Numbered from the stretch's first letter, positions 37,311 through 50,507 are shown. The stretch: DNA of 64,000 bases from Ptiloglossa arizonensis (GCF_051014685.1 NC_135055.1:10404001-10468000); one strand, 5' to 3'. A program made the numbers and translations. Notes: generated from the sequence alone by a model not told the origin.

Positions 37311-37456
37311 GGTGAGAGTGGAGACTAGGGCAAAGTTCAGCCGATGTCATATAGGTTCTGTCATTCCTGAACTATGGGTTGTTTTTGGTGAGTAGCGAGA
37401 GCAAGGTTCGGCTGATGTCATCTGGTGATAGATAATCTTTGAACCGTGAGTCGTTT
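37311..37456 (+). repeat. Imperfect tandem duplication, ~75-bp unit
   Basis: Unit 1 (37311-37386) and unit 2 (37387-37456) share GGTGAG, GCAA(A/G)GTTC(A/G)GC, TGATGTCAT or CGATGTCAT, and a GAAC(T/C)(A/G)TG tail. It might be part of an LTR or satellite-derived sequence, but no other copy occurs in the window. Confidence 0.55.
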
Positions 37457-37565
37457 GATGCTTCGCACGACCAAGAAATTAAGAGTTTACGAGATTTAAT
37501 GAAAACACCTTACACCAAGTATCGATCTTCAAGGTTATATTCTCATAGCGATCGTACGCGGTATA

Positions 37566-38139
37566 CACACAGTGGCTCGCGAATATATTCGTATGCTATA
37601 TTATGAGGAAATTCTTCTAACTCGTAAGTATGATTTTAACGAAAATATGGACGTATGGAAAGTATAATAGCGCACATATGGAGCAATTTTTTGTCCACAG
37701 GAAATTTCTTTAAGAAGGCGAAATCAAATCTCAAAGGTTTCGACGGTTTTTCTTCATTTTTCTAATATAATTTCTCTTGGGTCTTTTTTTCAAAAAAAAA
37801 AGGCTACAACACCAATAAGAGAAAATGGCACTGTAAAGAAAATGGTTGATTTCGGACAATCAGATAGAACAAAAATTTTCTTTAAAAAAAATATCCAGTT
37901 TTTAATGCTTTATCCCTCTACTGTAAAAAAGAATCCTGGAAAAAATTGTATCAGAATAATGAAAAATGTTGAGTTTTCAGGGCTCGATTTCATTCCCTCG
38001 AGAACATTTCTCGTCGACAAAAAAATTGCGTCGTACGTAACTCAGTATGCCATACATACGCATAAACTTTCATTAAAATCAGACTCACAGTTTAGGTGAA
38101 TTCTCTTCTAATACGAACACTTTCGCGAGCCATTGGATC
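37566..38139. mobile_element. Tc1/mariner-like element made mostly of two long inverted arms
   Basis: The left end CACACAGTGGCTCGCGAATA pairs with the reverse complement of the right end (AATGGCTCGCGAA...GTTCGTAT). The match runs inward through GTAAGTATGATTTTAACGAA on the left, opposite GTGAGTCTGATTTTAATGAA on the right. It continues to GCAATTTTTTGTC and GAAATC, so each arm is at least 150-200 bp. Only about 100-200 bp of unpaired, A-rich DNA lies between. TA lies at both borders (37564-37565 and 38140-38141). No transposase motif is visible, so the element is non-autonomous. Confidence 0.7.
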
Positions 38140-41100
38140 TACAGATCGTCGTGTACGAGTGAATCTGGCAGTTTCGTTTTCAAAAATATTTACCACTCCG
38201 ATGAAAAATGATTCGTGGTAAAAATTACAATCGAAGATCGCCGAATGCTTTGTTTTCGATGGACCGTGCGACGAATCGAGGGTATCGAGCGAAATTAAAC
38301 CATCGGAAGATTTCATATTTGTCGTACAAATTCCCAACACTTTAATGTCAACCGATACGTCTTCCCAACGATTAAACGAAACTGGTTGTTTCTCGTTTGT
38401 GGCCGTTCGTCTAGTTTCTTATCCGGCGGTAACAGATTGGAATCTACGGTTGCCAAATTGATCGTTCGATCGATCACGAAGTTCGCACCGGATCGAGTGG
38501 CAAGATATTTGTTCGAGCGACAAACTACATCGCCCCGTGGATACTTGGTGTGCCCGCGCGATCGATCATCAAAGAAACAGATGATCGATACGTTCGCCGT
38601 CTGTTGGACGGAAGTTCACCGCACCGAATACGCCGCCACCCGATTAGACACGAGTTTGACACTCTGTGTGAAATATTTGGCAAATGACGATAGATAATAC
38701 GTAACGATTCGAGGAACGTCACCGCGCGAACGTCCAACTCGAATATTACACGTCGTTCGATTTGTAAATACAATGCAATTGATACGCGGGAACCGACGTG
38801 TTGAAGTGTAGGTTCAGTTTCTGCAATTCTTAGTACCGAGTAAATGTCTTCGGACAAACGGTATCTTTGATTGTTTTCGATTGTTTTGTAATTTAGAATA
38901 TCCGAAAGTGTTTGTCCGAATACATTTATCCGGTACCGTATCTTCAAGTTTGATTATTATTCTCTTATTCGAATTTATGAACGGTGTTAAAAATTCATTT
39001 TTCGACGAGCGAAACGGAAAAAGAACGATTTCGAAACATTAATTTCGTGGCTTTTTTAAAATAGTAATCTATGATAGAATGGCTGTTGTTTGAAGTTAAA
39101 TATTTCATTTTTTATATGTAATTTCTCGGTTTATGTAACACGAAATGGAAACAAATGAAAGAATTGGAGAAAGTATGTATACAATATAATATTTGGGAGA
39201 ATCTTGACAATCGGTTCGGAGAACACGGTTTTCAGTTAAACGCGTTTGTATTTACCTAATGGCTAGCTCGTGCAATTTCACACGCTTTTGGAAATATTTT
39301 ACATCTTAGTTATATTTCAAAGTTGTTAAATATGAAATTTTAGAAGTACATTTTGGAACACTTTTCAAATAACGTAAATAAAATTTCTGGTATCTTTCGC
39401 GCGTATCTTCGGTAATTAACAACTCGAGCGCAGAATCTCGAATACAATTTCGTTCTTTTTGATTTTATTTCTTTTTCCATTTCGACACGTAGAATCGCTC
39501 CTTGAAGTTTCAAGGGTGACCCCGATGCAACACTTTGAACGAGCTTCGTACAAACGATAATCGGATTTCGTTCCGTTTCGTATATTTACCGTAGTAAACG
39601 CGCGCGAAAAGCTCGTTTATACCGTGTAAAAGAAAACCGTTAATTCGAACTACAATCGTACGTTTCTGGCAAAGTTGAGAGCAAATTCCACCGTTCTATC
39701 AATTCCTGCCTCTTCCGTATCGTATATACACTATATATGGCGGACGACGCAAATCATCGTAATGTTCATTAAGCAAACCGAATTACGCGTGCGTAGTGTG
39801 CATATAGCCTACGTTTTAATCATAGTTCAGTGACGTAAAACATCTACCAGGTGCGTCGTGAACCAGGGAGCCACAGTGTTACCGGTAACGTCGTTATTCT
39901 GTTCTTGTTATACGACCGTGCAAGGAAATTTTCGTCCGACAAGATGGAAGTCGAAGAAAGTAAAACGTGTACTCGGAGAACAGAAAGGTAACAGCGTTAC
40001 CCGGCATATTATATAGCCACGTCTTGAAGATTTAATGACGTGACACCGCGATACAACGCGGATCTGGGGGAGGAAACGAGGAAAACGTACCTACGATGTA
40101 TTTATACATACAGAGGGATGGAATAATGGACGAGATTGGGAAAAGAGATGGATGGATAACGTTTGCAAGCGTAAAACTCTTCGATGTGTTCCTATTTCCT
40201 CGTGTTTCCCACGTTTTTCGATTATTTTTCTTCTCTTTTCTACGCGTCTAACGATTTTGGGTCTTGCTCTTCCTTACGACGCAAAGTTCTGTGATTCCAC
40301 GCTGCTGAAAGTATCGAGTCGATCCACGAATTGAGGTTAGGTTTTCTAACGCCATTTATAGCCATACTTCATCTAACACCGTTATAGCATTTATAGTATA
40401 TGTACGTTTTATTTGGACACGATAGAATAAATAGAACTTAAGGTTCTTGCAAAAGTTATTTGTTACATAGGAAGGAGGGGATGATCTATAACGTGCAATA
40501 TGATCTATTACTAAATCATCTTTGTAAGAATATCTTTTCGATACCTTTGGTTCTTGGTGAGATATTTCATGATATCTATTGTACGTAAAAGAGACACCTT
40601 GTATACTGCTACGTGCGTGCAATATGGTCTTTGATAAGAATAATGATACTATTACTAATAATAATAAGTTTGCACGCATTTGTATTACAGTTTGCATTAT
40701 AAATCCGTATAGCTTAATCGACGAATTATTTCTCTGTTTATTTCATTCGTTTAAATAGTCGAGTGTTTAATATAATCAGTATGGTACAAAAGTTGTCGAA
40801 TATTGGTAAAAAATAATCTATAAATGTGAATATTAATAATTGGTAAAATTTGTGTGTGTTCTTCAATTTGTTTTTCGATAGGAGAAAATATTTATCGTAC
40901 TTCAATTGAGAGATCGTGTTCCATTTTTCTTACTGTCTACTATTATTATATAAAACGACTTTTTTTCTTAAAATTAATTTTATTCGTCAACTTCGATATC
41001 TCGGGGAAAAATAATTGCCTCGACGCAATATTTATTTCTTCGAAACAATGTTTACTTTTGATATCTTTTTTTATTACTGAAAACAGACGCGATATTTAAG

Positions 41101-42263
41101 ACGGTTAAGTCTTGACGAAATATACCCTGAACATTAAGTAGGTACGCAACGTTTTCTTCCTCTTTGATATTTACTTTGTTCTTTTTCTTTTATTATTCAG
41201 AAACTCGGTTCATTGTTTCGAGCGTTGGCCACGTTTCTTTTTCGTCGAAGCCAGAAATACGCGCACTTTTGGAGAAATATTATTTTTCTTTGCTCCGCGT
41301 GGAACACAACAAACGAATTGTATTTAGCATCGCTGTTTATATTACTTTGCATTTTATTCTCGATATCAAAGCAACCGCAACGCGTAGCAATTAAACCTGT
41401 TACTTTATTTCCATTTTCCAACATCGGAAATTATAAATCGTACCACTCGTTTTACACATTCGTCCGTTAAAATATTTATCCTTCTTCGATGTATGTTTTT
41501 CACTCGTACCCGATCTTTCGAATCCTTCGATCGTTCCTATCTGTTAATTTAATCTTTCTTGTTCCAATCTCTCTGCTTCGCAATTCTCTTTCCTTCCCCT
41601 TCTCTCGTTCGTTTCCTCACTTGTTATCTCCGACGAAATTTGCCACTTTAATTAGCGCAATCGTCTCAACTGCTCAACTTCCAGTACCCCATCGTTCGTC
41701 TCTCTTTTCTTTTTCTAACGTAGATAGATTTGTCATTCGTACGGTTTAAGCGCTCAAACCTTGGATAGTTTACGGAGAGAACGTGTCTGGGATAATTTAA
41801 GTTCAAGAAGCTTAATATTTTCGACGTTAAAAGCGATTCAAAGTTCGAATCTCGAATTCATAGTTTATCTATGAATGGTGCTTTGCTAATCTCTGTAATT
41901 AGCTTCAAGTTTGGGTGTTTCGTTATAAAATGCGGCTAGTTGTAGTTTGCAAATACAAGTGGGGGAAAAACAAGGATTTTAAGGACGATTGCTTATATTT
42001 TGCATACGTTGTGTGAAAATCTACACACTATGCGAGGCATAGATGCATACAATCCAGAGACGTTGCATACTATTTCAATCTGGAAAAATCTTTCAAATCC
42101 TAATTACAATTTTAAGTACATATGCCTGTCTGTGTATGGGAAAATGGAAATTGTCAAAGCACAACAGCGTGATAATTTTCAATGAATCAATTAATAGTTT
42201 AGAAATGAAGAAGAAATTAATACGAGCTTCTGGACAGCACCTGATAGTTTTATTTCTTTTCTC
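38140..42263. other. Gene-free stretch
   Basis: A GC-richer patch at 38340-38850 is open on both strands (103 and 140 codons) without a recognised domain. The segment 39480-40340 is CpG-rich, and 41140-41750 is pyrimidine-rich, which explains the long open plus-strand frame there. No gene can be supported. Confidence 0.35.
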
Positions 42264-42404
42264 GACTCTTCAACTTTGAACAAATGTAAACATACGAACG
42301 AGTCATCAAACATCATCAAACATTAGTATCATCTTTAGAAGAATAAAACGACGGACCTAATAGCTCCATTTCTTATCGAACGACGAAACTTATCGAGCAA
42401 CCTA
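42264..42404 (-). mobile_element. Mariner-derived MITE, reverse orientation, truncated and internally deleted
   Basis: It starts within ACTTCAACTTTGAACAA and ends at CGACGAAACTTATCGAGCAA followed by CCTA, the complete terminus of the 212-bp family. The segment corresponding to GATCTACACAAAACTTCACA in other copies is missing. Confidence 0.8.
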
Positions 42405-42530
42405 TCACACACTACCATTACTCCAGACCAAAATATTTTACGATGTATATTTATTTACACTTATTTTGCATTTTCGTGTAAAGTGAATTTTACCTGAAAT
42501 TTAGCCACGCGTGTTGTTGGTTCCGCGTAC

Positions 42531-42563
42531 GACCTAACCCAGACCTAACCCAGACCTAACCCA
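42531..42563 (+). repeat. Three tandem copies of an 11-bp unit (GACCTAACCCA)
   Basis: GACCTAACCCA is repeated three times head to tail. It contains CCTAA, the reverse complement of the insect telomere unit TTAGG, but the 11-bp period is not telomeric. Confidence 0.85.
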
Positions 42564-45500
42564 AGCTCTACTAATACTTAATTACGAACCACACCGCGGA
42601 AGGATCTCGTAAAACTATTTCTGACGTGGCACTGTCTCCAAGTTTTACGTTTAACATTAACATCTGTCCTGTTCGTCGTACCGTGTTCCAATTTCAAACC
42701 AGTATTACAAGTTGTTGAAGAAAATAAGTAAGTTTACCCGGCGTTGAAGCGGAGCTGGGAAATTTCTATGATAATGCTGCGTCCGGCCGTTGATTATTTT
42801 CTGTTCACGACATCTAATCATGTTTTAAACGAGCTGGAAATAAATTAAAAATAAATCGCTTAACTCCGTCGAGATCCGCTGCACGTTTTGCAGTCACGGG
42901 CAACGCTGCTCGACTGACTTTCGACTTTTGTTTACGCCGAAGGCTGAAAGACGACGCGCTTAACGAAGAAATTAAAGGCAGAGGACGGGACGCGAAACTA
43001 CTTTTCCCTTTTGCGTTCAGCTTTTACGATGCACTCACGAATAATACCGTGCTGCTTCGTCCTGTTGTGTGACTGTGACCTATTAAACCAATTTTCTTCG
43101 AATTACGGAATCCTGTTACCGAGAGACGCAGGTTCGTTGCATCGTTCCGGTTGTATCGGTAATTAATTAATTCCGGATGAAGATCGGCACGTGAGTAATC
43201 GTAATATATGTTGCGTAACTCGTTTAATTCGACCGATGTCCCCGTGACCTGTTTTACAATGCTCGAGGGTGTCTATTTCGAAGATTAAATACTTTGAGCG
43301 GAATTGAAGAAGAAGCGGGCGAATGTGATCTCCAGAAACGTGTAAAAAATAATTAACGAAGCTCGATGTATCGAACACGCACACTGTCCCCTTTCATTTC
43401 GTTAATTTAACGAAAATATTTCATCAACTCCCTCTGACGTTTGTTTTCGTGTGTATTTTCGATATTACATTACTTTCTATGTCGCGTTTCTTTTTTGCTC
43501 TACTTCTCGATACAGAAAGGAGCGAATTCCCGTAATTAAAGAGATAAATTGAATATTAAAAACTTTGAAAATAAAGCAATTGAAACAATAGACAGATGAT
43601 CTAGATTATCTCTTATAATTTGTTAATTTCGTTGTCAATGTGCCAAGAAACGGTGACTGAAATTATATTTATTTGCATTTTACAGAAATCGTTATCCCTT
43701 TAGTTATATCGAAATTATAGTTTATTTCAAAAGTATTAGTGAAAATTGTAAAATTAGACGTAACTTATACATTACATTTACGAACGGTAGTGCATTGTTT
43801 ATGAAAACGATGCGTGAAGTAACTAAACAAGAAGAATGCAACTCGCTGGAATCTACGAGTAGAGATTGGCTAATTTAAGATCGTAAATTATAACGACGTT
43901 TATGCGTATTCGACATGAACACGTTACGGCCTATAAATGTTTATTATTTCATGCTCGAGGATCTGTTACGGGGCGGTCATAAAATTCGCTACATATACTT
44001 TGAAACGTTGCTGCTCTGATGATTTTACAATGTCTTCTTCAACTGCAATTCAACATTTTGTTACAGCGAATGTACACGTTATACGTCTGCTAGATTACGA
44101 TTTTATTTCAAGTTTTTCTTTTTTTTTTTTTTTTTGCAACAGGACATCCAGTTTCTTTCAGCAGTAGATGATAATTAAACGAAGAAAGGATTCCGGTGAA
44201 TTTATACAATATCGATTCATTAAACGACTTTAGTCGATTGTGATTGCGAGTAATTAAAGAGTTCTTTATTTGTATTCTATTTGTAAAAAAAAAATAATTT
44301 CTCAAGGAAATTGCATTTTAAGGAGAAAGAAGTTCTTATCGAAGCAACTTTTGCAGAAGTAAATAAAATTCGTAGAAACTTTCTTTTTGCAACGATTGTG
44401 TCGATACAAAATCTGAATAATTGTAATTATTATACGAGATCTTCCAATTGAAATTATCCACTCTGTATATTAAACGAGTGTATGTGAACTTACAATATTT
44501 ATTAACTGCTACTTTACTAAACCGCTGGTTTGAAAATGTAGATGTTTTTTACAAGTATGATTCGTATACTCGTAATCCCTGATCAAAGTGGTCAGCCTCT
44601 TGTAACAGTCGGCTAAAGTAGAACGACGTATCCAGGAAGAGGTATTTGTTTTGAAGTGTCCTTAAGACTCTGAAGTTCTGGAGGTATTGTTTGAGAGGCA
44701 TGCTGTCAGTTTCGTCGAGTCACTCAACTTTTTCATACAGAGGGAAATCGGTGAAATGTGAGTTGTATCGTAAATGACTCTGCATAGATGAATCCAACGT
44801 TTCGTTTGACCCTTGATTATCGTACAGGATACAATGTTTAATAAAAATTCCAAGACCGCGAAGACAGATGAGAGTACATTAACAACGCATCGACTAATCC
44901 CACCTCGACGGTTATTAAGTTACAAAACCGTCTAAATTTAAAAAATTGTTCTTACAAAATTACACTTTGTTTCTTCACAGATAATACGTTTGTCCATTCG
45001 AAGATGACCTTAAGAAGTAAATCGAAAAAGTTCTCAATTTCAAAAGTTCTCAGTTGATCGTCGATGAGTATGCTCGAGAGATGAAATTCTTCTTTCATAC
45101 AACAATTATATAAAACAACAAGCATTATGATCGTTACACTTGTTAGTTAAACTCGATAAAGTCATCAAACACGAATTACTGTTAGATGAAATTGTGAATA
45201 CATTTGGTAACCGATATATTTCGAAATGTTATGTAAATGTTGTATATTGAGCGTGTTCCTTGGTTCTCGGCGCTAACAAGTTACACAGCATACAACATCG
45301 AGGTTACTGTTCAATATCGATTAGTACTTACGAGAGGGTTTGAACTGTTAACGCGCAGTTTTAATCAAACGTACCATAAGTCGTAGATCTCGACGATTAA
45401 ATCTGATCCAAGGATTAACGTCTGAATATATTTCTATTCGTTGAATCTTCGTTCATCGAATTTTATATATCGAAAAGCGGATCAAAAGTTTACGGTATTG

Positions 45501-45702
45501 AAACAGAATTTCAAACTTTCTCTTTTGTATCGCACTTCGAAAAATACGTATAGTTTTAGGGAAGATTCAATAGGGTGGTATTTTTTATTGCAGAATTATA
45601 TATCTTTTATTGCAACATTTCATTGTATCAGTTGGTAACTTGTTTCAATGGGCAAACTTACAAAAGTAATACAAAAGAAGAATATAATCTCTCAAGTTTT
45701 GT
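42564..45702. other. Gene-free stretch
   Basis: The segment 42700-43400 is mildly GC-rich and the rest is AT-rich. A run of 17 T lies at 44119-44135. Nothing identifiable is seen. Confidence 0.35.
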
Positions 45703-46437
45703 TCATACGTAACGTAAAGTGTTAACTATCCACGTTTCGAAAGAATCTTTGATATCTTGTGGAATACATCTTTGATATTTTGCGGAGATATTAAACAGAA
45801 GCTGTCTTTTCAGTGTTTCTTAAACGACTTCTTGATTCTTGTTAAAATACGCAAAATTAGGTAACACGGACCATACGGCAATAAAAAGAAATTTCTCTTC
45901 CGTCAGCTAACAACTAATTGCCTTATAGACAATTCTTACAGTTGGGCTAAACTTTTGTACTTTCATATACTTTAGAACAATGCTACGCGACGTTGGTTGT
46001 TTATCGAGACTAACGAAGGCAAACACTAATAAGCAGAAATCTTGGTAACGACTCTCCGCTTGTATAATTAGATCCGCTTCAAATTTCAATATAACGAGAA
46101 AACTCGGGATTAAGTAGGTCATTCGCTTAGCGAAGATCACGGTATATTTGTTTGTTAATGACAAGTAGAAAATAACCATTTTATTTGCATCACGAGGAAA
46201 AAGAATGAATTTCTTTTCAAAAGGTAGGCTTCCAGAAGAATCCAAGATCTTTATGTTCTTTCCCCCTTCGATGAAATATGTATTTTGTAATACGTATATA
46301 TGTATAATTATTGTAATTTGTATTTACACCGGTTCAACGACCATAATCACACGAGAACAGTCGTAGTTTCTATTAGGGTGCATTCACTTGTACAAACTTT
46401 TGTTCTGCAATTCGAGTTGCAATCGGTCGAACATTGT
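45703..46437 (-). pseudogene. Degenerate reading frame of ~240 codons, unrecognised
   Basis: On the minus strand a single frame starting at ATG 46434 (MFDRLQLELQNKS) runs to TGA at 45703-45705 with only four internal stops, where AT-rich DNA should give about fifteen. The longest open part (46320-45907) contains SGSLPFEKKFILFPRD, two hydrophobic stretches (around YVLQ and TYLIPSFLVILKF) and a basic segment. After a TAG comes TEEKFLFIAVWSVLPNF, then after a TAA comes QRCIPQDIKDSFETW. An AATAAA signal on the same strand lies at about 45615. A decayed membrane protein such as a chemoreceptor is possible (LPFEKKF recalls the LPY...P loop of odorant receptors), but I do not recognise the family. 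Confidence 0.4.
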
Positions 46438-49083
46438 TATATTTTGTTATATTTTACTGTTTCACCGAAGAAATGATAATAGTGATCTCCGACATCTGTT
46501 CGTCGATCATTGTTCAAAGTCGTTTGTCCCGAAAGCTATGCTTTCTACGAACAAAATTTATTGTATCGATTCGACGCGTCCAAACATTCCCCTTGTATCA
46601 CATTTTTTAGTCCATCGCATATTTTGTTTACCATGTAAGCAACTTTGCGTCCATGAACCACTTTCCGCAAGTATTCAAACGTTTCAATACGAATCGAAGA
46701 ATTCTCATTCACCTCTCAAATCTCTCTTCTTTATCACATCAGTACCATCAACCCCTTCGATTTAATTCCTTAATTTCCCGAATCCGATTTTCCTCTCAAA
46801 GTCCGAGATTATTCGAGAAAATATGGACAACGTTAATTCGTAAACGTATTTGTCGATCTTCTCGACGGTCGTTAATACGTTAATACGTTCAATTTTGACC
46901 GTTAATAACGTTTTCGTAATGAAACGCTTATACTACTGTTCGCGTAATAGATTAATCAATTTCTGTCAGCGTCTAGTTGTTCCCCCCCCCCATTCCTCCC
47001 CTCCTTCCTACCTTCCTCGAAAATGATTCGTCTAAACAGGTGTATTCCAATTACTAATGAGTGATTTCCGTCCGATTTCACGACGGCAGAGGGTTTCGAG
47101 TTTCGTGCACAACCACGCCGGCAGAGTGGATTTTTATTAATTACTTTATTGTTCGCGTATCGATCAATTGTTGGATGTGTACGTATACAACCGATTGTTT
47201 TGCGGGTGATTGGTTGTTATGTGCGGTAGCGCGAAACCCAGTAGTCGTTGTTTTTGGTGTCTCGAGGCTGATGGATGGCGGATATCGACTGCATCGCTGC
47301 AGGGGGCTGGGTGGCTTTCTCATTTCACAAGCCGAGAGGGACTTCCGCCGGAACCCAACTCCCGAGGGAGACACTGGGAATTCGCTTTAGCCGTGGCATC
47401 AAATGTCGCCGAATTTTCTGTTGGTGTAACCAATTTTGCTACGGTGCTTCGGTATTTCTACAAAACCTGTGTCTCTGTCTCGCTGTCGGCGATGTTCATT
47501 GGAAAAAGTGTAACGCATAGGGAAGTGGCACATATTCCGATATAAAGCGTCGGATAACTGAAATTGAAATTTCTCCAGCTTTTAGAAGTACATTTGAAAA
47601 CAAAGCCCCGGCTCGGAACGTTCACCACCGGGGAAAAATGTTACGGGAAGATTCGTGTATAAACGGGTAACGATAACATTGTGAAATCGAGGGAACATCG
47701 TACCGGTGACCCCGATTCCGAGTTTTTCGTCATTTCGAGGAGGAACGAACCGCGTATCGGTTTCATTGGCGCATCTATTACGAACGATGTTTCGTTTTCG
47801 CGACGCGCGCCTTTATTCGCTCGAGAATAATGTATAATCGAAAAAAAGGATCGAGGAAAATAAAGTAGGTAAAATACAGATTGGTTTCGCGCCTGTTTCA
47901 TCGTCGCGTCGGAATTCACAAAGAGAGTAACAACTTTATAGAATAATTTATGAAAGGGAAATGCACAGCTGGTTTCGCGATAAAAATACGAATTGTTCGT
48001 AATTGTCAACCGTTTGTCGAATGGAGCAACAATTGTCTTTGAATTTCGTTTACATCTGTTTTTCACCAATACATTGAATCACGAACGTACGAGATCTAAT
48101 TTTACGTACAAAGCGTTCGCATTATTACTACGCATCGTTGCATTTCTTACAGCACGTTGGCTTAAATTAATCTTCAAAATTAATCTTTCCTTCGGCGCGG
48201 AGCTGTAGACCGAGTTAGTGGAAATAGATGTTCAAGGTTATTACTATCTCTACGTTTCTTTTTTATTTTCAATTATACACGCTGTCGACCAATCGATCGT
48301 TCTTTCTCACTGGCCAATAAAATGAACGAACGAGACTTTTACGCAATCGTCGAGATTATACCGTGAACCGACAAAGTTTTCGAGCATTGTGTCGCGCGTC
48401 GATAAATTCGTCTCGATAGTTGCTCAGTCCCTTGAAAATTTTCGCAATATTCGAAAATTGACACGAGTCGTTTTTCATTTGCAAAAAGTAATAAGACTAT
48501 TCTGCTTTTTCTTTTTTTTTCGTGGGCTATTCGTTCGAAGAAAAAATCCCGGGCACTAACAACGCGAAAACCGTCCATACGTTAAATTTATCGAATATTT
48601 TCACGAAGTAAATAAATCCGATTAACACCGAGTTTATAACATACAAACATAAGCACCGATAATTTGATTTCAAAGAAACTACACGAATCGTAGTTTCATC
48701 GCGATTTCGAGTACGTGTGTTTAGAAACCCTCGAGTTTTCTGATAAAATATTCTTCGTTTCGGTGTTTGCCAGAGATTGGGCCAAATTTGGGCAATTTTC
48801 GTACAGTCGAGCTAGAATATTAACACACGGTTGGTTCAAATATTTAATTAATACGGTTAAATTAAATAAAGCGTTTGCCGCGGGAAAACACAGGGTATTT
48901 CACGGTTTCGGTTCGATTGTCGCGCGATTTTAATTGAAATATTCGCGATCGCTTCCGTGCGAGAACAATCGGTGAAGAAATGTGACATTCTTTCCCCGAG
49001 ATCCGCTCGAAACGCAAGACGAATCGTTCGTTTCGATACGAACGAGCGTACCCTTAAAATCCACGAACCGGATCGATACCTCG
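46438..49083. other. Stretch without a supported gene, GC-richer from 47050
   Basis: The segment 46390-46980 is pyrimidine-rich, with a run of ten C at 46982-46991. From 47050 the DNA is GC- and CpG-richer, and frames of 70-140 codons are open on both strands by composition. None shows a known domain. It may be regulatory or 5' exon DNA of a nearby gene. Confidence 0.35.
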
Positions 49084-49132
49084 AATTCTCAACGCGGGTG
49101 TAATCCCCGTGTCTTCGGTTACGTTGAGAATT
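49084..49132. other. Perfect 11-bp inverted repeat (hairpin)
   Basis: AATTCTCAACG at 49084-49094 pairs perfectly with CGTTGAGAATT at 49122-49132, around a 27-base loop. Confidence 0.6.
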
Positions 49133-49263
49133 TTCCCGCGCGATCACCTATTCCGGTTTCGCGTACCGTTTCCACGATTTCCTTTCTTTCGCAATTAAAA
49201 GAACGCTCGTTACTCTATCCGTCGGGATCCGTTCCGCGATTGCGCGCGGGCAAGGTATCGAAA

Positions 49264-49283
49264 GGCACAAAGTCCTTTGTGCC
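49264..49283. other. 20-bp palindrome
   Basis: GGCACAAAGTCCTTTGTGCC is self-complementary except for the two central bases. It could be a dimeric protein-binding site; function unknown. Confidence 0.6.
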
Positions 49284-49977
49284 GAACGGGGATCGAAGCG
49301 AAAAATAAGAAACCGAGGAGCGAGGACGGAAAAAGGAAACCGTCTACCGATGCTGGAAGCAGATTTTCCTACGGGGAAACGATCCGTCGTTGTCCAATTT
49401 GCTGTACGAAGCCAATAGCCGTCGTCGTGTACGACGCACCGAAAAAAAGGGACGCCCTGTACGACAGAGACGCGCCGTTATCCGATATTTGTGACCGAAA
49501 ATGGAAGCAGGTATCGTATAAAATGACAATAAGGGCGTGCCATCCTGTACTATCGTGCCGGACATCAATAACATTCGTTACCGGCGTTACACCCTGTATA
49601 TACGAACGTACACGTATACACGGATTACGTTGCTCCTTCGCGGCTGTATCGTCGGTGTGTTTCACCTGTGGACGCTCGTGTGCGAGTTCCACTGTTCCGC
49701 TGTGTACGGTAGTCAGTAAAGAATAGCCAGTGGTGCGAGGGCGTATAGGACCACTTTACGTAACTTATGTCGCCTTTGTTAGTATCGCTATACCTACGGT
49801 CCGTTGTTGTTCCCGCGACGAAACATCGGCCTTGTCGTTGATGCCTTTGCCATTGACGTCCTCCTGTTCACCGTCATCGTCGTCGTCATTTTTCGCGTCC
49901 CCTACGCCACGGTGACTGATATTCCTGGAATTGGGTGTTCGGCGGACCAACCACCGACCGTTTCTCCCCTCGTGTTT
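49284..49977. other. GC-richer stretch without a recognised gene
   Basis: A 149-codon plus-strand frame (49277-49726) with several cysteines is open, but so are two overlapping minus-strand frames, which points to composition. No domain is recognised. Confidence 0.3.
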
Positions 49978-50020
49978 TCTTTTTTTTTTCTTTTTCTTTT
50001 TTCTTTTTCTTTTTTCTTTT
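49978..50020 (+). repeat. T-rich pyrimidine tract, (CTTTTT)n-like
   Basis: Units of CTTTTT and CTTTTTT are repeated. The Lys-rich minus-strand frames across 49765-50105 are products of this tract. Confidence 0.85.
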
Positions 50021-50507
50021 GCCATCGATGAAAGGAACACCGGGAATTACCGAGATACCTTAATGGGCCGCGTAGATTTGTAACGAGAGAAGCGACGGTC
50101 CACACGAGCGAACGTACGAGACAGGATTATTTACGCGCTTAGAAACGAGATTCGAAGCTGTCCCGTGATCTCGCGTGGTTCTCGAGATCTCGGATCGTGT
50201 ACACGGGGATCTTCCGAGAAAGCGTTCTCGCTTCGAGGGAGATTCGTTTCGTGTCAAATCCGGCTCGATCGGATCGGATGTTTCTTGTCCAACGTAATCG
50301 ATCCGCGTGTCACGCGCCAACGACGAATAAAGAAATACAACGCTTCGCGTAATCTACGGTAACATAGTTTATTAATATTAGGTTCGCGGACGTTTCTTAT
50401 AGTGGGCTACAAAGTATTTCAACATTGGCAATTGGATTAGGTAAACTGATTTATTCAAAGATTCAGAGAGTGTTTTATAAGAAATTATACGGTGTATGGG
50501 AAATAAT

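Noticed and set aside
37822..37833. AATGGCACTG resembling the start of miR-263
   Set aside because: Only the first ten bases match, there is no precursor hairpin, and it lies in the centre of a transposon.
39730..39760. ATGGCGGACGACGCA resembling a reverse-transcriptase ADD box
   Set aside because: The frame is closed shortly on both sides and no flanking reverse-transcriptase motifs exist.
41213..41749. Two long plus-strand frames in the same phase
   Set aside because: The strand is pyrimidine-rich, which removes stops; the residues are Ser/Phe/Leu-rich low complexity.
42531..42563. Telomere-like CCTAA repeats
   Set aside because: The period is 11 bp with only three units; it is not an array of the 5-bp insect telomere repeat.
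49277..49726. 149-codon cysteine-containing plus-strand frame
   Set aside because: Overlapping minus-strand frames are equally open in this GC-richer block, and no motif or exon boundary supports it.
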